DNA from: an uncultured Collinsella sp.
Lineage (GTDB): Bacteria; Actinomycetota; Coriobacteriia; Coriobacteriales; Coriobacteriaceae
DNA length: 27,550 bases
Assembly: GCA_900765185.1 (NCBI GenBank)
Contig: CAAFQT010000147.1
Location: 1-27,550, forward strand
Direction: 5' to 3'
The translations under genes and the position numbers were made by a program. This document shows, one piece after another, positions 7,085 through 14,666 of this stretch. The notes under the pieces were generated by a model. That model saw nothing but the letters and a program-made list of their open reading frames with translations. It was not told where the DNA came from and searched no databases. How positions within the stretch are numbered: position 1 is the stretch's first letter; every line of letters begins with the position of its first letter.

Positions 7085-7945
7085 ATGGCGCAGCACATGG
7101 CTCAGCAAAATGCCGAGGGCTCGCGCGATCTGTCCACGCTGGTCGATGCGTCGGCCGAGCTTCAACATCTGGTACAGACCATCTGGCGCTTGCGTCAGCC
7201 CGATGGCTGCCCGTGGGATCGCGAGCAGACACATCAGAGCATCGGCAAGAACATGATTGAGGAGGCCTACGAGGCGCTCGACTGCATCGAGGCCGACGAC
7301 GCGGCGCATCTGCGCGAGGAGCTGGGCGACGTGCTCATGCAGGTAGTGTTGCATGCGCAGATCGCGGCGGACGCCGGAGAGTTTACGCTGGCCGACGTGG
7401 CGCGCGATATCGACGCCAAGCTCATCCGTCGTCACCCACACGTGTTTGGCGATGCGGATGCCGACAACTCCGACGAGGTGCTAAAGATTTGGGACGAGGT
7501 TAAGCTTGCCGAGAAGGCCGCCAAGGACAAGGCCGTAGCGGCGGGTGAGGCTGCGCCCGAGGGCCTGCTCGACGGCGTGCCCACGCATCTGCCGGCGCTG
7601 ATGCAGGCTCAGAAGGTGTCACGCAAGGCGGCTGCCGTGGGCTTTGAGTGGGAGACGGTCCAGGATGTTTGGGACGAGGTTGCCGAGGAGCGTGCCGAGT
7701 TTGAGGCCGAGGAGCCCGGCTCGCCCGAGCGCGAGATGGAGTTTGGCGACTTGCTCTTTGCCCTAGTCAACGTTGCGCGCAAAGAGGGGATTGACGCCGA
7801 GAGCGCCCTGCGCGCGAGCACGGCCAAGTTCCGTCGCCGCTGGGCCGCAATGGAGCAGATGGCGGCCGATGCCCACGTGGATCTTGCCGAGCTTTCGACC
7901 CATGGCCTCAACGACCTCTGGGATGTCGCAAAGGCAGGGGAGTAA
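7085..7945 (+). CDS. mazG: Nucleoside triphosphate pyrophosphohydrolase MazG
   Basis: Hydrolyses (d)NTPs to NMP and pyrophosphate, a housekeeping function that removes abnormal nucleotides. Two MazG domains are present: an N-terminal one with GCPWDREQTHQS followed by EEAYEALDCIE and EELGDVLMQVVLHAQ, and a C-terminal one with EERAEF and EFGDLLFALVNVARK. Both carry the ExxE...ExxD metal-binding pattern. The 286-residue length matches full two-domain MazG. I placed the start at ATG 7085, three bases after the preceding stop and using its GGAGGAA as ribosome-binding site. A linker rich in Ala, Lys and Glu lies at about residues 140-165. An intrinsic terminator follows immediately. Confidence 0.93.
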   Translation: MAQHMAQQNAEGSRDLSTLVDASAELQHLVQTIWRLRQPDGCPWDREQTHQSIGKNMIEEAYEALDCIEADDAAHLREELGDVLMQVVLHAQIAADAGEFTLADVARDIDAKLIRRHPHVFGDADADNSDEVLKIWDEVKLAEKAAKDKAVAAGEAAPEGLLDGVPTHLPALMQAQKVSRKAAAVGFEWETVQDVWDEVAEERAEFEAEEPGSPEREMEFGDLLFALVNVARKEGIDAESALRASTAKFRRRWAAMEQMAADAHVDLAELSTHGLNDLWDVAKAGE

Positions 7946-7952
7946 TAACCGC

Positions 7953-7996
7953 GGGAGCGACGGGACGGACTTGTCCCATTGCTCCCATTATTTTTA
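7953..7996 (+). terminator. Intrinsic terminator after mazG
   Basis: GGGAGC...GGGAC pairs with GTCCC...GCTCCC with a small internal mismatch. The tract ATTATTTTTAT follows. It closes the larC-like/yfcE/mazG transcription unit just before the enolase promoter. Confidence 0.75.
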
Positions 7997-8004
7997 TAAA
8001 AAGA

Positions 8005-8060
8005 TTGTATCCCTTGGCTAACTTAGGGCATAATGCAAAAAGTGCGACAAGGCTAACTTA
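8005..8060 (+). promoter_or_regulatory. Candidate eno promoter with a 10-nt direct repeat
   Basis: TTGTAT (8005-8010) and CATAAT (8029-8034) are separated by 18 nt, a plausible sigma-70-type promoter. GGCTAACTTA occurs twice, at 8016-8025 between the boxes and at 8051-8060 downstream, 35 nt apart. A regulator binding these repeats would overlap the polymerase footprint. Assigned by eye only. Confidence 0.45.
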
Positions 8061-8136
8061 TGAACCTGCGCGCCGCTGCAGCGTGCAAGCCGTGTCGCCA
8101 AGCATTCAATCCGTTTCCAAGTGAGAGGGAGACAAC

Positions 8137-9426
8137 ATGAGCGATATTTTGGATGTCTACGGTCGTGAGGTGCTCGACAGCCGCGGCAACCCCACCGTCG
8201 AGGTCGAGGTCGTGCTCGAGGACGGCAGCTTCGGCCGCGCGATGGTGCCTTCGGGCGCTTCGACCGGCGCCTTTGAGGCATGCGAGCTGCGCGACGGCGA
8301 CAAGGGCCGCTATCTGGGCAAGGGCGTTTCGCAGGCCGTCGAGCATGTCAACAACGAGTGCGCTAACGCCGTCGTGGGCCTCGACGCCTTCGACCAGCGC
8401 GCCGTCGATGCCGCGCTGATTGCTGCGGACGGTACTCCCAACAAGACCAAGCTCGGTGCCAACGCCATCCTGGGCGTGTCGCTGGCCGTTGCCCGCGCTG
8501 CGGCGGAGTCGGCGGGCCTGTCGCTGTACCAGTACCTGGGCGGCGTCAACGCTCACCTGCTGCCCACACCCATGATGAACATCCTCAACGGCGGTGTGCA
8601 TGCCGACAATAACGTCGACTTCCAGGAGTTCATGATCATGCCGGTGGGCGCCCCGAGCTTTGCCGAGGGCCTGCGTTGGTGCGCCGAGGTCTACCACACC
8701 CTCAAGGGCGTGCTGCATGAGGCCGGCCTGGGCGGCGGCGTGGGCGACGAGGGCGGCTTTGCCCCCAACCTTAAGACCAATGCCGAGCCGTTCGAGTACA
8801 TCACCAAGGCCGTGGAGAAGGCCGGCTTTAAGCCCGGCGTCGACTTCATGTACGCCATGGACCCGGCGTCCACAGAGTTCTACAACGCTGAGACCGGTAT
8901 GTATGAGCTCAAGGGCGAGGGCGTGGAGTACACGAGTGCCCAGATGGTCGATTACTGGGAGAAGCTCGTCGACACCTATCCCATCATCTCCATCGAGGAC
9001 GGCATGGCCGAGGAGGACTGGGACGGCTGGGTTGAGCTCACCCGTCGCATTGGCAACAAGGTGCAGCTGGTGGGCGACGACCTGTTCGTCACCAACACCG
9101 AGCGCCTCAAGAAGGGCATCGAGCTGGGTGCCGCCAACGCGATCCTGGTCAAGGTCAACCAGATCGGCACGCTCACCGAGTCGCTCGAGGCCATCGAGAC
9201 CGCCAAGGAGGCCGGCTACGCTTGCATCGTGAGCCACCGTTCCGGCGAGACCGAGGACTCCACGATCGCCGACCTGGTCGTGGGTGTCAACGCCGGCCAG
9301 ATCAAGTCGGGCGCACCGTGCCGCAGCGACCGTATCGCCAAGTACAACCAGCTCATCCGCATCGAGGACGAGCTTGAGGGCAGTGCGCGCTACGCCGGCA
9401 AGGCCGCGTTCTACAACATTCGCTAG
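8137..9426 (+). CDS. eno: Enolase (phosphopyruvate hydratase)
   Basis: Converts 2-phosphoglycerate to phosphoenolpyruvate in glycolysis; Mg-dependent and cytoplasmic. The 429-residue sequence carries YGREVLDSRGNPTVE at the N-terminus, SGASTGAFEA, and GDEGGFAPNL with the catalytic Glu. It also carries ILVKVNQIGTLTES with the catalytic Lys, and SHRSGETEDSTIAD near the C-terminus. Length and motifs are canonical with no disruption. The ATG has AGAGGGAGA upstream. Codon use is strongly biased, as expected for a highly expressed gene. It has its own promoter and terminator, so it is monocistronic or mostly so. It is followed by ftsB-like and ppx genes, a conserved actinobacterial neighbourhood. 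Confidence 0.99.
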   Translation: MSDILDVYGREVLDSRGNPTVEVEVVLEDGSFGRAMVPSGASTGAFEACELRDGDKGRYLGKGVSQAVEHVNNECANAVVGLDAFDQRAVDAALIAADGTPNKTKLGANAILGVSLAVARAAAESAGLSLYQYLGGVNAHLLPTPMMNILNGGVHADNNVDFQEFMIMPVGAPSFAEGLRWCAEVYHTLKGVLHEAGLGGGVGDEGGFAPNLKTNAEPFEYITKAVEKAGFKPGVDFMYAMDPASTEFYNAETGMYELKGEGVEYTSAQMVDYWEKLVDTYPIISIEDGMAEEDWDGWVELTRRIGNKVQLVGDDLFVTNTERLKKGIELGAANAILVKVNQIGTLTESLEAIETAKEAGYACIVSHRSGETEDSTIADLVVGVNAGQIKSGAPCRSDRIAKYNQLIRIEDELEGSARYAGKAAFYNIR

Positions 9427-9498
9427 GCACGCGGAGGTCGCGGGGGCGGGGAAGACTCGGATTTGCCTTGCTTCAGCCGGGCGCTGTTGAGCACCATT

Positions 9499-9531
9499 GG
9501 GCGCTGGGCCATATGACTCAGCGCCTTTTTT
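9499..9531 (+). terminator. Intrinsic terminator after eno
   Basis: The GGCGCTG/CAGCGCC stem with a ~12-nt loop is followed by TTTTTT at 9526-9531. It lies about 70 nt after the eno stop. Confidence 0.85.
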
Positions 9532-9570
9532 ATGTCGAGCAAAGGCTGGCGAAGGCGGTGCGGGCGCTCG

Positions 9571-9579
9571 TGCTATAAC
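9571..9579 (+). promoter_or_regulatory. Extended -10 element upstream of the ftsB-like gene
   Basis: TGCTATAAC fits the TGnTATAAT extended -10 consensus and has no clear -35 box. It lies between the eno terminator and the ATG at 9623, giving a leader of about 35-40 nt. Confidence 0.4.
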
Positions 9580-9622
9580 TAGAATACTTAGCGCAAACAA
9601 ACCTCAACCGCACAAGGCGCAC

Positions 9623-10384
9623 ATGGATCAGATTTACGACAACAGGTACTATTCCGCCGGTTCGCGTGAGCCGTCGCCTCGCCGTGCGCGCACGGTGCAG
9701 CTCGGTGGGTCCGCCTACGCCGGCGCCGACCGCTCCATGCAGCGCCCGACAAGTACCTCGCGCCCCAATGCTCAAGTGAATACTTCGACAGATGGACCAG
9801 TGCGCCCGGCACGTTCGTCGCATGCTCAGCGCTCGTCGGCTCAAACGCACGATAGGTCGAGCAGGCCCTCGAACCGTTTTTCGGGCTCGGACTTTATGCA
9901 CTACGCCAACGACAACGCGGTGGTCAAGGCGATCTACGACTTTACCCACGGTCCTCAGCGAGGGCTATTCATCGGCATCGTCGTTGCCCTGGTGCTCGTG
10001 AGCCTGTATTTCCCCGTGCGCGACCTGTACGTGGCAAAGCGTTCGAGCGATATCTTGACCAAGCAGGTCGAGATTCGCCAGCAATACAATGATGGGCTGC
10101 AAAAAAGCGTCGACAAGCTGCTCTCGGAGGAGGGTATCAAGGATGCGGCATCCGAGGACCTGGGCTTGGTGATGCCCGGCGAGAAGAGGATTGAAGTGCA
10201 GGGCCTGGACGGCGATTCGGATGCCTCGTCGAGCCAGAAGTCGTCGAACGCCAAGAAGGCCAGCGAAGTTGCCAAGGAAATCGAAGAAGTCGGCAAGGAC
10301 GCGCCGTGGTACATCCAGGCGCTCGACATGCTGTTTGGATTTAACGGCGTCGAGGGTCAGACGGTCGCGTCCAGCGGCGAGTAG
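9623..10384 (+). CDS. FtsB/DivIC-like septum formation initiator
   Basis: A bitopic cell-division protein. Residues 1-110 are a long, disordered, cytoplasmic tail rich in Ser, Arg and Pro. Residues 114-131 are a hydrophobic membrane segment (FIGIVVALVLVSLYF). Residues 132-169 form a likely coiled coil, and AASEDLGLVMPGE is the family's short post-coil block. A charged Ser/Lys-rich tail ends the 253-residue protein. It should help connect FtsL/FtsQ to the divisome. The start at 9623 has only a weak AAGG site, but upstream starts would run through the eno terminator. Placement between eno and ppx mirrors mycobacterial eno-Rv1024-Rv1025-Rv1026; the DUF501 gene usually between them is missing here. 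Confidence 0.82.
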   Translation: MDQIYDNRYYSAGSREPSPRRARTVQLGGSAYAGADRSMQRPTSTSRPNAQVNTSTDGPVRPARSSHAQRSSAQTHDRSSRPSNRFSGSDFMHYANDNAVVKAIYDFTHGPQRGLFIGIVVALVLVSLYFPVRDLYVAKRSSDILTKQVEIRQQYNDGLQKSVDKLLSEEGIKDAASEDLGLVMPGEKRIEVQGLDGDSDASSSQKSSNAKKASEVAKEIEEVGKDAPWYIQALDMLFGFNGVEGQTVASSGE

Positions 10385-10412
10385 GCGAGTAGCGCCCGGA
10401 GGGGAGCCCGCA

Positions 10413-11414
10413 ATGGCAGATTGCAAACGATATAAGGTGGCGGCGATCGACCTGGGAACGGTGTCGTCGCGACTGGTGCTGGCGCAGGTCGAGGCCGGGG
10501 CGATCGTGGAATCGTCCAAGCATACCGAGATTACCGATCTGGGCGAGGGCGTTGACGCGACGGGCCGCTTTTGCGAGGCGGCGGTCGAGCGCGTGCTCGC
10601 CGCATGCCGCATGTTTGTGGACGAGGCGCGTGCCTTTGGGGCCGTGTGCATCTGTACCACGTGCACGAGTGCCGCGCGCGATGCGTCCAACGCCGTGCTG
10701 CTGCTGGACGGCCTGCGCGAGCTGGGTCTCGAACCGCAGGTGATTCCAGGAGAGGTCGAGGCGCGCCTGACGTTTTTTGGCGTGGCGCACGACTTTGCCG
10801 GCGAGCGCATCATTGTTGCCGATTCGGGCGGCGGCTCCACGGAGCTCGCGACGGGCGTATACGCGCCGGAGCGCGGGGTCTTCGCGCTGGAGGGAACGCG
10901 TTCGCTGGACATTGGTTGCCGTCGTGTGACGGAGCGGTTTTTCTCGGCGCTGCCGCCAACGGACAGTGAACTTGCCGCCGCTGGCGCATGGGCGGGCGAG
11001 CAGTTCGGGGCTTACTTTGAGGGCCTGCCTGTCGACTTTGAGCGCGCCGAGCGCCTCGTCGCGGTGGGCGGTACCGTTACCACGCTCGTGGCGCTGGTCC
11101 ACGAACTGGAGCCGTACGACTCGAACTTTGTGCACCTGCGCGAGCTTTCGATGGAGCAGATCTCGGCCGCTATCGAGCGCATGTCTGCGTTGGATGTTGC
11201 AGGCATTGCCGCGTTGCCGGGCGTGCAGCCCAAGCGCGCGGGCGTGATTCTGGCCGGCGCCGTGGTGATCCGCGAGCTCATGCGTGCCGGCGGCTACGAT
11301 GCGCTCACCGTAAGCGAGAACAGCCTACTCGCCGGCATGGCCGCCACCATCAACGAGACTCTCGACGGTGCAACCCCCACCATCGCCTGGACCCCCAGTC
11401 TCAGCACCCTTTAA
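10413..11414 (+). CDS. Ppx/GppA exopolyphosphatase family phosphatase
   Basis: An actin-like ASKHA-fold phosphatase that hydrolyses polyphosphate and/or pppGpp. The phosphate-1 loop AAIDLGTVSSRLVL (residues ~10-23), CTTCTSAARDASN, and the phosphate-2 loop ADSGGGSTELATG are visible. AVGGTVTTLVAL and the C-terminal SENSLLAGMA complete the family pattern. At 333 residues it is the short form without a C-terminal HD-like domain, like mycobacterial Ppx1/Ppx2. The ATG at 10413 has a strong GGAGGGGAG site, and the gene lies 28 nt after the ftsB-like stop, probably co-transcribed. Whether polyphosphate or pppGpp is the main substrate cannot be decided here. Confidence 0.88.
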   Translation: MADCKRYKVAAIDLGTVSSRLVLAQVEAGAIVESSKHTEITDLGEGVDATGRFCEAAVERVLAACRMFVDEARAFGAVCICTTCTSAARDASNAVLLLDGLRELGLEPQVIPGEVEARLTFFGVAHDFAGERIIVADSGGGSTELATGVYAPERGVFALEGTRSLDIGCRRVTERFFSALPPTDSELAAAGAWAGEQFGAYFEGLPVDFERAERLVAVGGTVTTLVALVHELEPYDSNFVHLRELSMEQISAAIERMSALDVAGIAALPGVQPKRAGVILAGAVVIRELMRAGGYDALTVSENSLLAGMAATINETLDGATPTIAWTPSLSTL

Positions 11415-11448
11415 CCATCCCACCGCAACTTAGAGCCCCGTCGGCGTC

Positions 11449-11488
11449 CAAAAGAAGCGAGCCCGCATCCCTGGGGGACACGGGCTCG
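11449..11488 (-). terminator. Intrinsic terminator after tRNA-Leu
   Basis: Read on the - strand, CGAGCCCG pairs with CGGGCTCG around a 15-nt loop, followed by CTTCTTTT. It lies just downstream of the tRNA 3' end in the direction of its transcription. Confidence 0.75.
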
Positions 11489-11499
11489 TAAACAATACA

Positions 11500-11584
11500 T
11501 GGTAGGGGCGGTGGGACTCGAACCCACAATCCTTGCGGCGAGAGATTTTAAGTCTCCTGCGTATGCCAATTCCGCCACGCCCCC
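11500..11584 (-). tRNA. tRNA-Leu (anticodon UAA)
   Basis: The 85-nt - strand sequence has the acceptor pair GGGGGCG/CGCCCCT (first pair a G-U wobble) and a D-arm GCGGAATTGGCATACGC. The anticodon stem-loop is GGAGA-CTTAAAA-TCTCT with anticodon TAA. It also has a long variable arm (CGCCGCAAGGATTG), a T-arm GTGGGTTCGAGTCCCAC and an encoded 3' CCA. The long variable arm confirms a class II tRNA. It lies 31 nt after the stop of the - strand gene at 11616-12239 and has its own terminator. Confidence 0.97.
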
Positions 11585-11615
11585 GTAAGACTAGAAGTCT
11601 AGCACAAGCCGTCCG

Positions 11616-12239
11616 TTACGCGTTGACAGCCATCGAGTGCCGGCCCGACTTCTCCAGGAACTCCTGGAACTTGGCTTCGTCGCCCTTGTTCTTGTACTGC
11701 AGAGCCAGCAGGTATTCCAGGCGGCAGCTCTTGACCTTGTCGTCACCGGCCTCCTTGAGCATGCGCTCCAGCTCGGGAATGTCGTTGTGGCGCTTGAGGA
11801 TCATCGTGTCGTACATCAGCTGGCATTCGTGTGCGACTGCCTCGGCCTGGCCGCCCTCAAAACCCTTGATTTCGTGCAGCAGCTCCTTGGACTTTTTGCG
11901 GTCCTCCTGGCCAACGTAGTAGTTAAAAGCCTTGATCACCAGGTCGACGCGCTGCATCTTGGGCAGGTTAAGCCCCAACAGCAAATCGAACATCTCGTCG
12001 GCGCGCTTGTGGTCCTCGCGCAGCAGATATGAGTTCAGGCGCAGGTAGTCGCGGTTATAGCGCGGGTACAGCATGCTGGTGAGTTTGCCGTCGAGCAAGC
12101 GATCGAACTCGTCCCACTGCTTGGCAGCCATAAGCTGTTGCAGGCGCTTAAACGTGGTGCGTTTTTTTACGCTAAAGAATACCGACACGGCGATACAGAT
12201 GATGACGACGGCGGTCCAGAGGGTGCGGGAATCGGGCAT
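11616..12239 (-). CDS. Membrane-anchored helical (TPR-like) protein of unknown function
   Basis: A 207-residue protein with one N-terminal membrane segment (residues ~8-24, WTAVVIICIAVSVFFSV) and then a positively charged stretch, which suggests a cytoplasmic C-terminal domain. The remainder is almost entirely helical, with repeated pairs such as AAKQWDEFDRLL, REDHKRADEMFDLLL and YKNKGDEAKFQEFL. These resemble degenerate tetratricopeptide repeats. I do not recognise a named family. The ATG at 12239 has AAGGA upstream and a TATAAT box about 56 nt away. It is divergent from the PTS IIB gene and precedes tRNA-Leu on the same strand. A scaffold or protein-interaction role is only an inference from the fold. 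Confidence 0.75.
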   Translation of the reverse strand: MPDSRTLWTAVVIICIAVSVFFSVKKRTTFKRLQQLMAAKQWDEFDRLLDGKLTSMLYPRYNRDYLRLNSYLLREDHKRADEMFDLLLGLNLPKMQRVDLVIKAFNYYVGQEDRKKSKELLHEIKGFEGGQAEAVAHECQLMYDTMILKRHNDIPELERMLKEAGDDKVKSCRLEYLLALQYKNKGDEAKFQEFLEKSGRHSMAVNA

Positions 12240-12294
12240 ATTAGGGTCCTTAGTCGCTCATAAAGCGAGCGGTATGACAACACGTACTAGATGT

Positions 12295-12300
12295 ATTATA
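12295..12300 (-). promoter_or_regulatory. Consensus -10 box for the TPR-like gene
   Basis: On the - strand the sequence is a perfect TATAAT preceded by GCG. The -35 region (TGCCAG or similar) is poor. The box is 56 nt upstream of the ATG at 12239. Confidence 0.45.
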
Positions 12301-12402
12301 CGCAGCGCGCAAGCAAACTGGCATAAAAGCTCATCGAGGCTGAGTGCCATCGCTCGCTGCGGTACACTTACCTAAAGTAAACCACGAAGGGAGACATTAC
12401 CT

Positions 12403-12690
12403 ATGAAGAAGATTGTTTTGGCTTGCGGTGCTGGCGCTGCTACTTCCACGCTCGTTGCCCAGAAGGTCGCCACCATGCTCGACGCCAACGGTTACGCCGA
12501 CAAGTACGAGATCGTGCAGTGCGCCATCTCCGAGGCCAAGGACGTTTGCGACGAGGGCGCCGATCTGCTGATCGCCACCACCGTTGCCCCCGAGGGCCTT
12601 ACCTGCCCGTACGTGAGCGGCGTGCCCTTCATGACCGGCATGAACCGCGTCGCCGCCGAGAAGGCCGTCCTCGACGTCATGGCTCAGTAG
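12403..12690 (+). CDS. PTS EIIB component, galactitol (GatB)-like
   Basis: A 95-residue cytoplasmic phosphocarrier of the galactitol/ascorbate-type EIIB family. The N-terminal IVLACGAGAATSTLVAQKV has the phosphorylated Cys8 followed by the family loop. The C-terminal part GVPFMTGMNRVAAEKAVLDVMAQ matches GatB's last strand and helix. The start ATG has GAAGGGAG upstream. No EIIA, EIIC or sugar-catabolic enzyme is adjacent, which is unusual because these subunits are normally in one operon. The only partner gene is the VOC protein 11 nt downstream. It may serve a permease encoded elsewhere or act as a regulatory phosphocarrier. Confidence 0.85.
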   Translation: MKKIVLACGAGAATSTLVAQKVATMLDANGYADKYEIVQCAISEAKDVCDEGADLLIATTVAPEGLTCPYVSGVPFMTGMNRVAAEKAVLDVMAQ

Positions 12691-12701
12691 GCGCTGACTG
12701 C

Positions 12702-13076
12702 ATGAGTGAGCAGAACGCCAATCCGGTCGAGCTCTTTGGCATGTGCGTTGCCCATGTGGGCATTAACGCCACCGACCCGGCAGACGCCCTGGAGATCGCG
12801 GAGCTGTTCTCGACGATGATGGGTCTGCCCGTTATCGAGACCCCGGTTTCGTACTTTAACGATTCGCTGGTCGAGGTCATGAAGCAGAATGGTCGTGGCA
12901 CCAAGGGCCACATCGGCTTTGCCGTCAACGACATTGATGCGGCCGAGAAGTGGTTTGCCGAGCGCGGGCTCGAGGTCAACGAGGAGTCGCGCGCGCTGCT
13001 GCCCGACGGTAGCACCAAGCTCGTGTACTTTAAGCGCGAGTTCGCCGGCTTTGCCGTGCACCTGTGCCGCGAGTAG
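12702..13076 (+). CDS. VOC (glyoxalase/dioxygenase fold) family protein
   Basis: A 124-residue single-module vicinal-oxygen-chelate protein with the beta-alpha-beta-beta-beta pattern twice: CVAHVGINATDPADALEIAELFSTMMGLP, then GTKGHIGFAVNDIDAAEKWFAERG and VYFKREFAGFAVHLCRE. Potential metal ligands are His in AHVGIN, Glu in LVEVMK, His in GHIGFAV and His/Glu at the C-terminus. The start ATG 12702 is 11 nt after the PTS IIB stop without a good ribosome-binding site, so translational coupling is likely. From memory, similar modules occur fused to KDPG/KHG aldolases, which would suit a sugar-acid pathway. That link is an inference, and the substrate is unknown. Confidence 0.8.
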   Translation: MSEQNANPVELFGMCVAHVGINATDPADALEIAELFSTMMGLPVIETPVSYFNDSLVEVMKQNGRGTKGHIGFAVNDIDAAEKWFAERGLEVNEESRALLPDGSTKLVYFKREFAGFAVHLCRE

Positions 13077-13099
13077 CGCACAAGCTGCTATAGCTAGCA

Positions 13100-13136
13100 A
13101 AAAATGGGGTAAGGCGCGTGGCCTTGCCCCATTTTT
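13100..13136. terminator. Strong bidirectional terminator after the VOC gene
   Basis: A 16-nt arm AAAAATGGGGTAAGGC at 13100-13115 pairs, with one mismatch, with 13121-13136. The + strand ends in ATTTTTAA and the - strand in TTTTT. It closes the PTS IIB-VOC unit. Confidence 0.85.
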
Positions 13137-13168
13137 AATGCTGAGAGGGTGACTGACGGGCTGCCGTA

Positions 13169-13356
13169 AATCGAAGGTGAATGGCTTTCCGCGAAGTGAA
13201 CGAGTGAAATCGAACCCCTGAAGCATCGACACTTTGGAGGCACCGTTTCCTGCGGTTTTGTCAGGTATTTCCTGCGGTTTTGGCGCCAAAAAATGCGGAT
13301 GCTCCAGGGGTCAAAAATAGGCCGTTCACTTCGCGGAAAAGCATTCACCTTCGATT
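13169..13356. repeat. 188-bp inverted-repeat element, copy A
   Basis: Terminal arms of 34 nt (13169-13202 and 13323-13356) match at 32 positions. A second internal inverted pair, CCCCTGAAGCATC and GGATGCTCCAGGGG, lies inside. The centre holds two direct copies of TTTCCTGCGGTTTTG (13246-13260, 13268-13282). No coding potential is apparent. It lies between the convergent VOC and kinase genes, separate from the VOC terminator. The copy at 16202-16385 shares the inner arm CCGCGAAGTGAACG and the same core, but has different outer arms. Confidence 0.85.
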
Positions 13357-13370
13357 CGTGAGAGGCGCCC

Positions 13371-14666
13371 CTACCGCGGCAGGCGAATCGAAAAGCGGCT
13401 GCCGACCCCTTCGACCGAGGTCACACCGATGACGCCACCGTGGCTGTCGACGATCCACTTGGCGATAGCGAGCCCCAGGCCCGAACCCTGTGCGCCGGCA
13501 TCGCGCGCGTTGTCAGCGCGGTAGAACCGTTCAAACGCGTGAGCTGCGGATTCCTGGTTCATGCCGATTCCCTCGTCCTCAACACTTATCTCGATCGCGC
13601 CCGTGCCCGCATCGGGTGTTATGCCAAATGTGACGGTCGTTCCCGCACCCGAGTACTTGGCGGCGTTTTGTACGATCACGCGCAGCGCCTGCTTCACGAG
13701 TGCCACGTCAACCGATGCGTTGCAGCGCGGGTCGCTGGTAAGTGTGACATCGTACGCCAGCCGATATGTGTGCCCGGCATCGATCATCTGCGATTCTTCG
13801 CAAACCTCGCCGACCAGTGCGGCCAGGTTGGTATTCGCGCGCCGCAGCACGGTGCGGCCGGCATCGCCGCGCGCCAAAAACAGCAGCTGTTCCACGAGCT
13901 CCTGCATGTGCTCGCTTTCGGTCTTGAGCGAGGCGATGGACTCCGCCAGCACGGCCGGGTCGTCCTTGCCCCAACGATCGAGCATGTTTACGTAGCCCTG
14001 AATCACCGCGATGGGCGTGCGCAGTTCGTGACTCGCATCATTGACAAAGCGCATCTGCTGCAGCTTTGCTTCTTGCATCTGACGCAGTAGGCGGTTGAGC
14101 GCGACCTCGATGCTCGCCAAGTCGGCGTCGCCGGTGGTGACGCTTGGCGAGTCGACGCTTGCGCGCTCGATGGCCTGTTCCAGCGTTTCCATCTTGCCGC
14201 CGGCGAGTTGCATACGGCCGAGCTCGTCCACGCGCAAGGCCAGGTCGTTGAGCGGTGCCATGGTGCGGCGCACGCGGCGGGCGCCGCCGAGCATGTTGAG
14301 CACGCTGATGACCTGCCAACCTACAACGACAAGGTAGAGAGGCCATAGCGTGACGAGGTCCTGCGCGAGGGGGAAAGTCTTGGTGGTGCGCGCAAGCTCG
14401 ACGGTATAGGTGAGCGTTGTCAGGTCCCAGCCGCGCGCGGGCGTCAGCGACATGCCGTGAACGCTGGCGCTGGGGACCCAGCCTGCTGTAAACGTGCCGT
14501 CGGGCAGCATCTGGTTGTATCCATAGACGAGGATCGCCGCCGCAATCACCACCAGCAACAGATCGAGCCAAATGTAGCTCATCAGGCGGCGCCACATATA
14601 GCTCCAGTTGATGGCACGGGCGATGGAGGTGACGCGCCTGGCCTCGGCATTACGCGCGGCAGACAT
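13371..14666 (-). CDS. Membrane sensor histidine kinase
   Basis: An inner-membrane two-component sensor of 431 residues. Transmembrane segments at ~33-50 and ~108-126 flank a ~57-residue extracytoplasmic loop. A HAMP-like region follows, then the H-box NDASHELRTP (phospho-acceptor His213). The ATPase domain has QNAAKYS (N-box, Asn334), EDEGIGM (G1), the F-box ERFYRAD, and GSGLGLAIAK (G2). All catalytic elements are intact. Its start overlaps the end of the response-regulator gene by 17 bases, so the pair is translationally coupled. The signal sensed cannot be told from the short extracytoplasmic loop. The stop lies 15 nt from repeat element A. Confidence 0.95.
   Translation of the reverse strand: MSAARNAEARRVTSIARAINWSYMWRRLMSYIWLDLLLVVIAAAILVYGYNQMLPDGTFTAGWVPSASVHGMSLTPARGWDLTTLTYTVELARTTKTFPLAQDLVTLWPLYLVVVGWQVISVLNMLGGARRVRRTMAPLNDLALRVDELGRMQLAGGKMETLEQAIERASVDSPSVTTGDADLASIEVALNRLLRQMQEAKLQQMRFVNDASHELRTPIAVIQGYVNMLDRWGKDDPAVLAESIASLKTESEHMQELVEQLLFLARGDAGRTVLRRANTNLAALVGEVCEESQMIDAGHTYRLAYDVTLTSDPRCNASVDVALVKQALRVIVQNAAKYSGAGTTVTFGITPDAGTGAIEISVEDEGIGMNQESAAHAFERFYRADNARDAGAQGSGLGLAIAKWIVDSHGGVIGVTSVEGVGSRFSIRLPR

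Noticed and set aside
5916..7232. 438-codon open frame on the - strand opposite the LarC-like and YfcE genes
   Set aside because: Shadow frame; both + strand genes have full family motifs and ribosome-binding sites.
8053..9600. 515-codon open frame on the - strand opposite eno
   Set aside because: It is the antisense shadow of a highly GC-biased enolase gene; no start signal and no recognisable domain.
13246..13282. Two direct 15-nt repeats with 22-nt period as a CRISPR seed
   Set aside because: Only two copies and a 7-nt spacing, lying inside an inverted-repeat element; not a CRISPR array.
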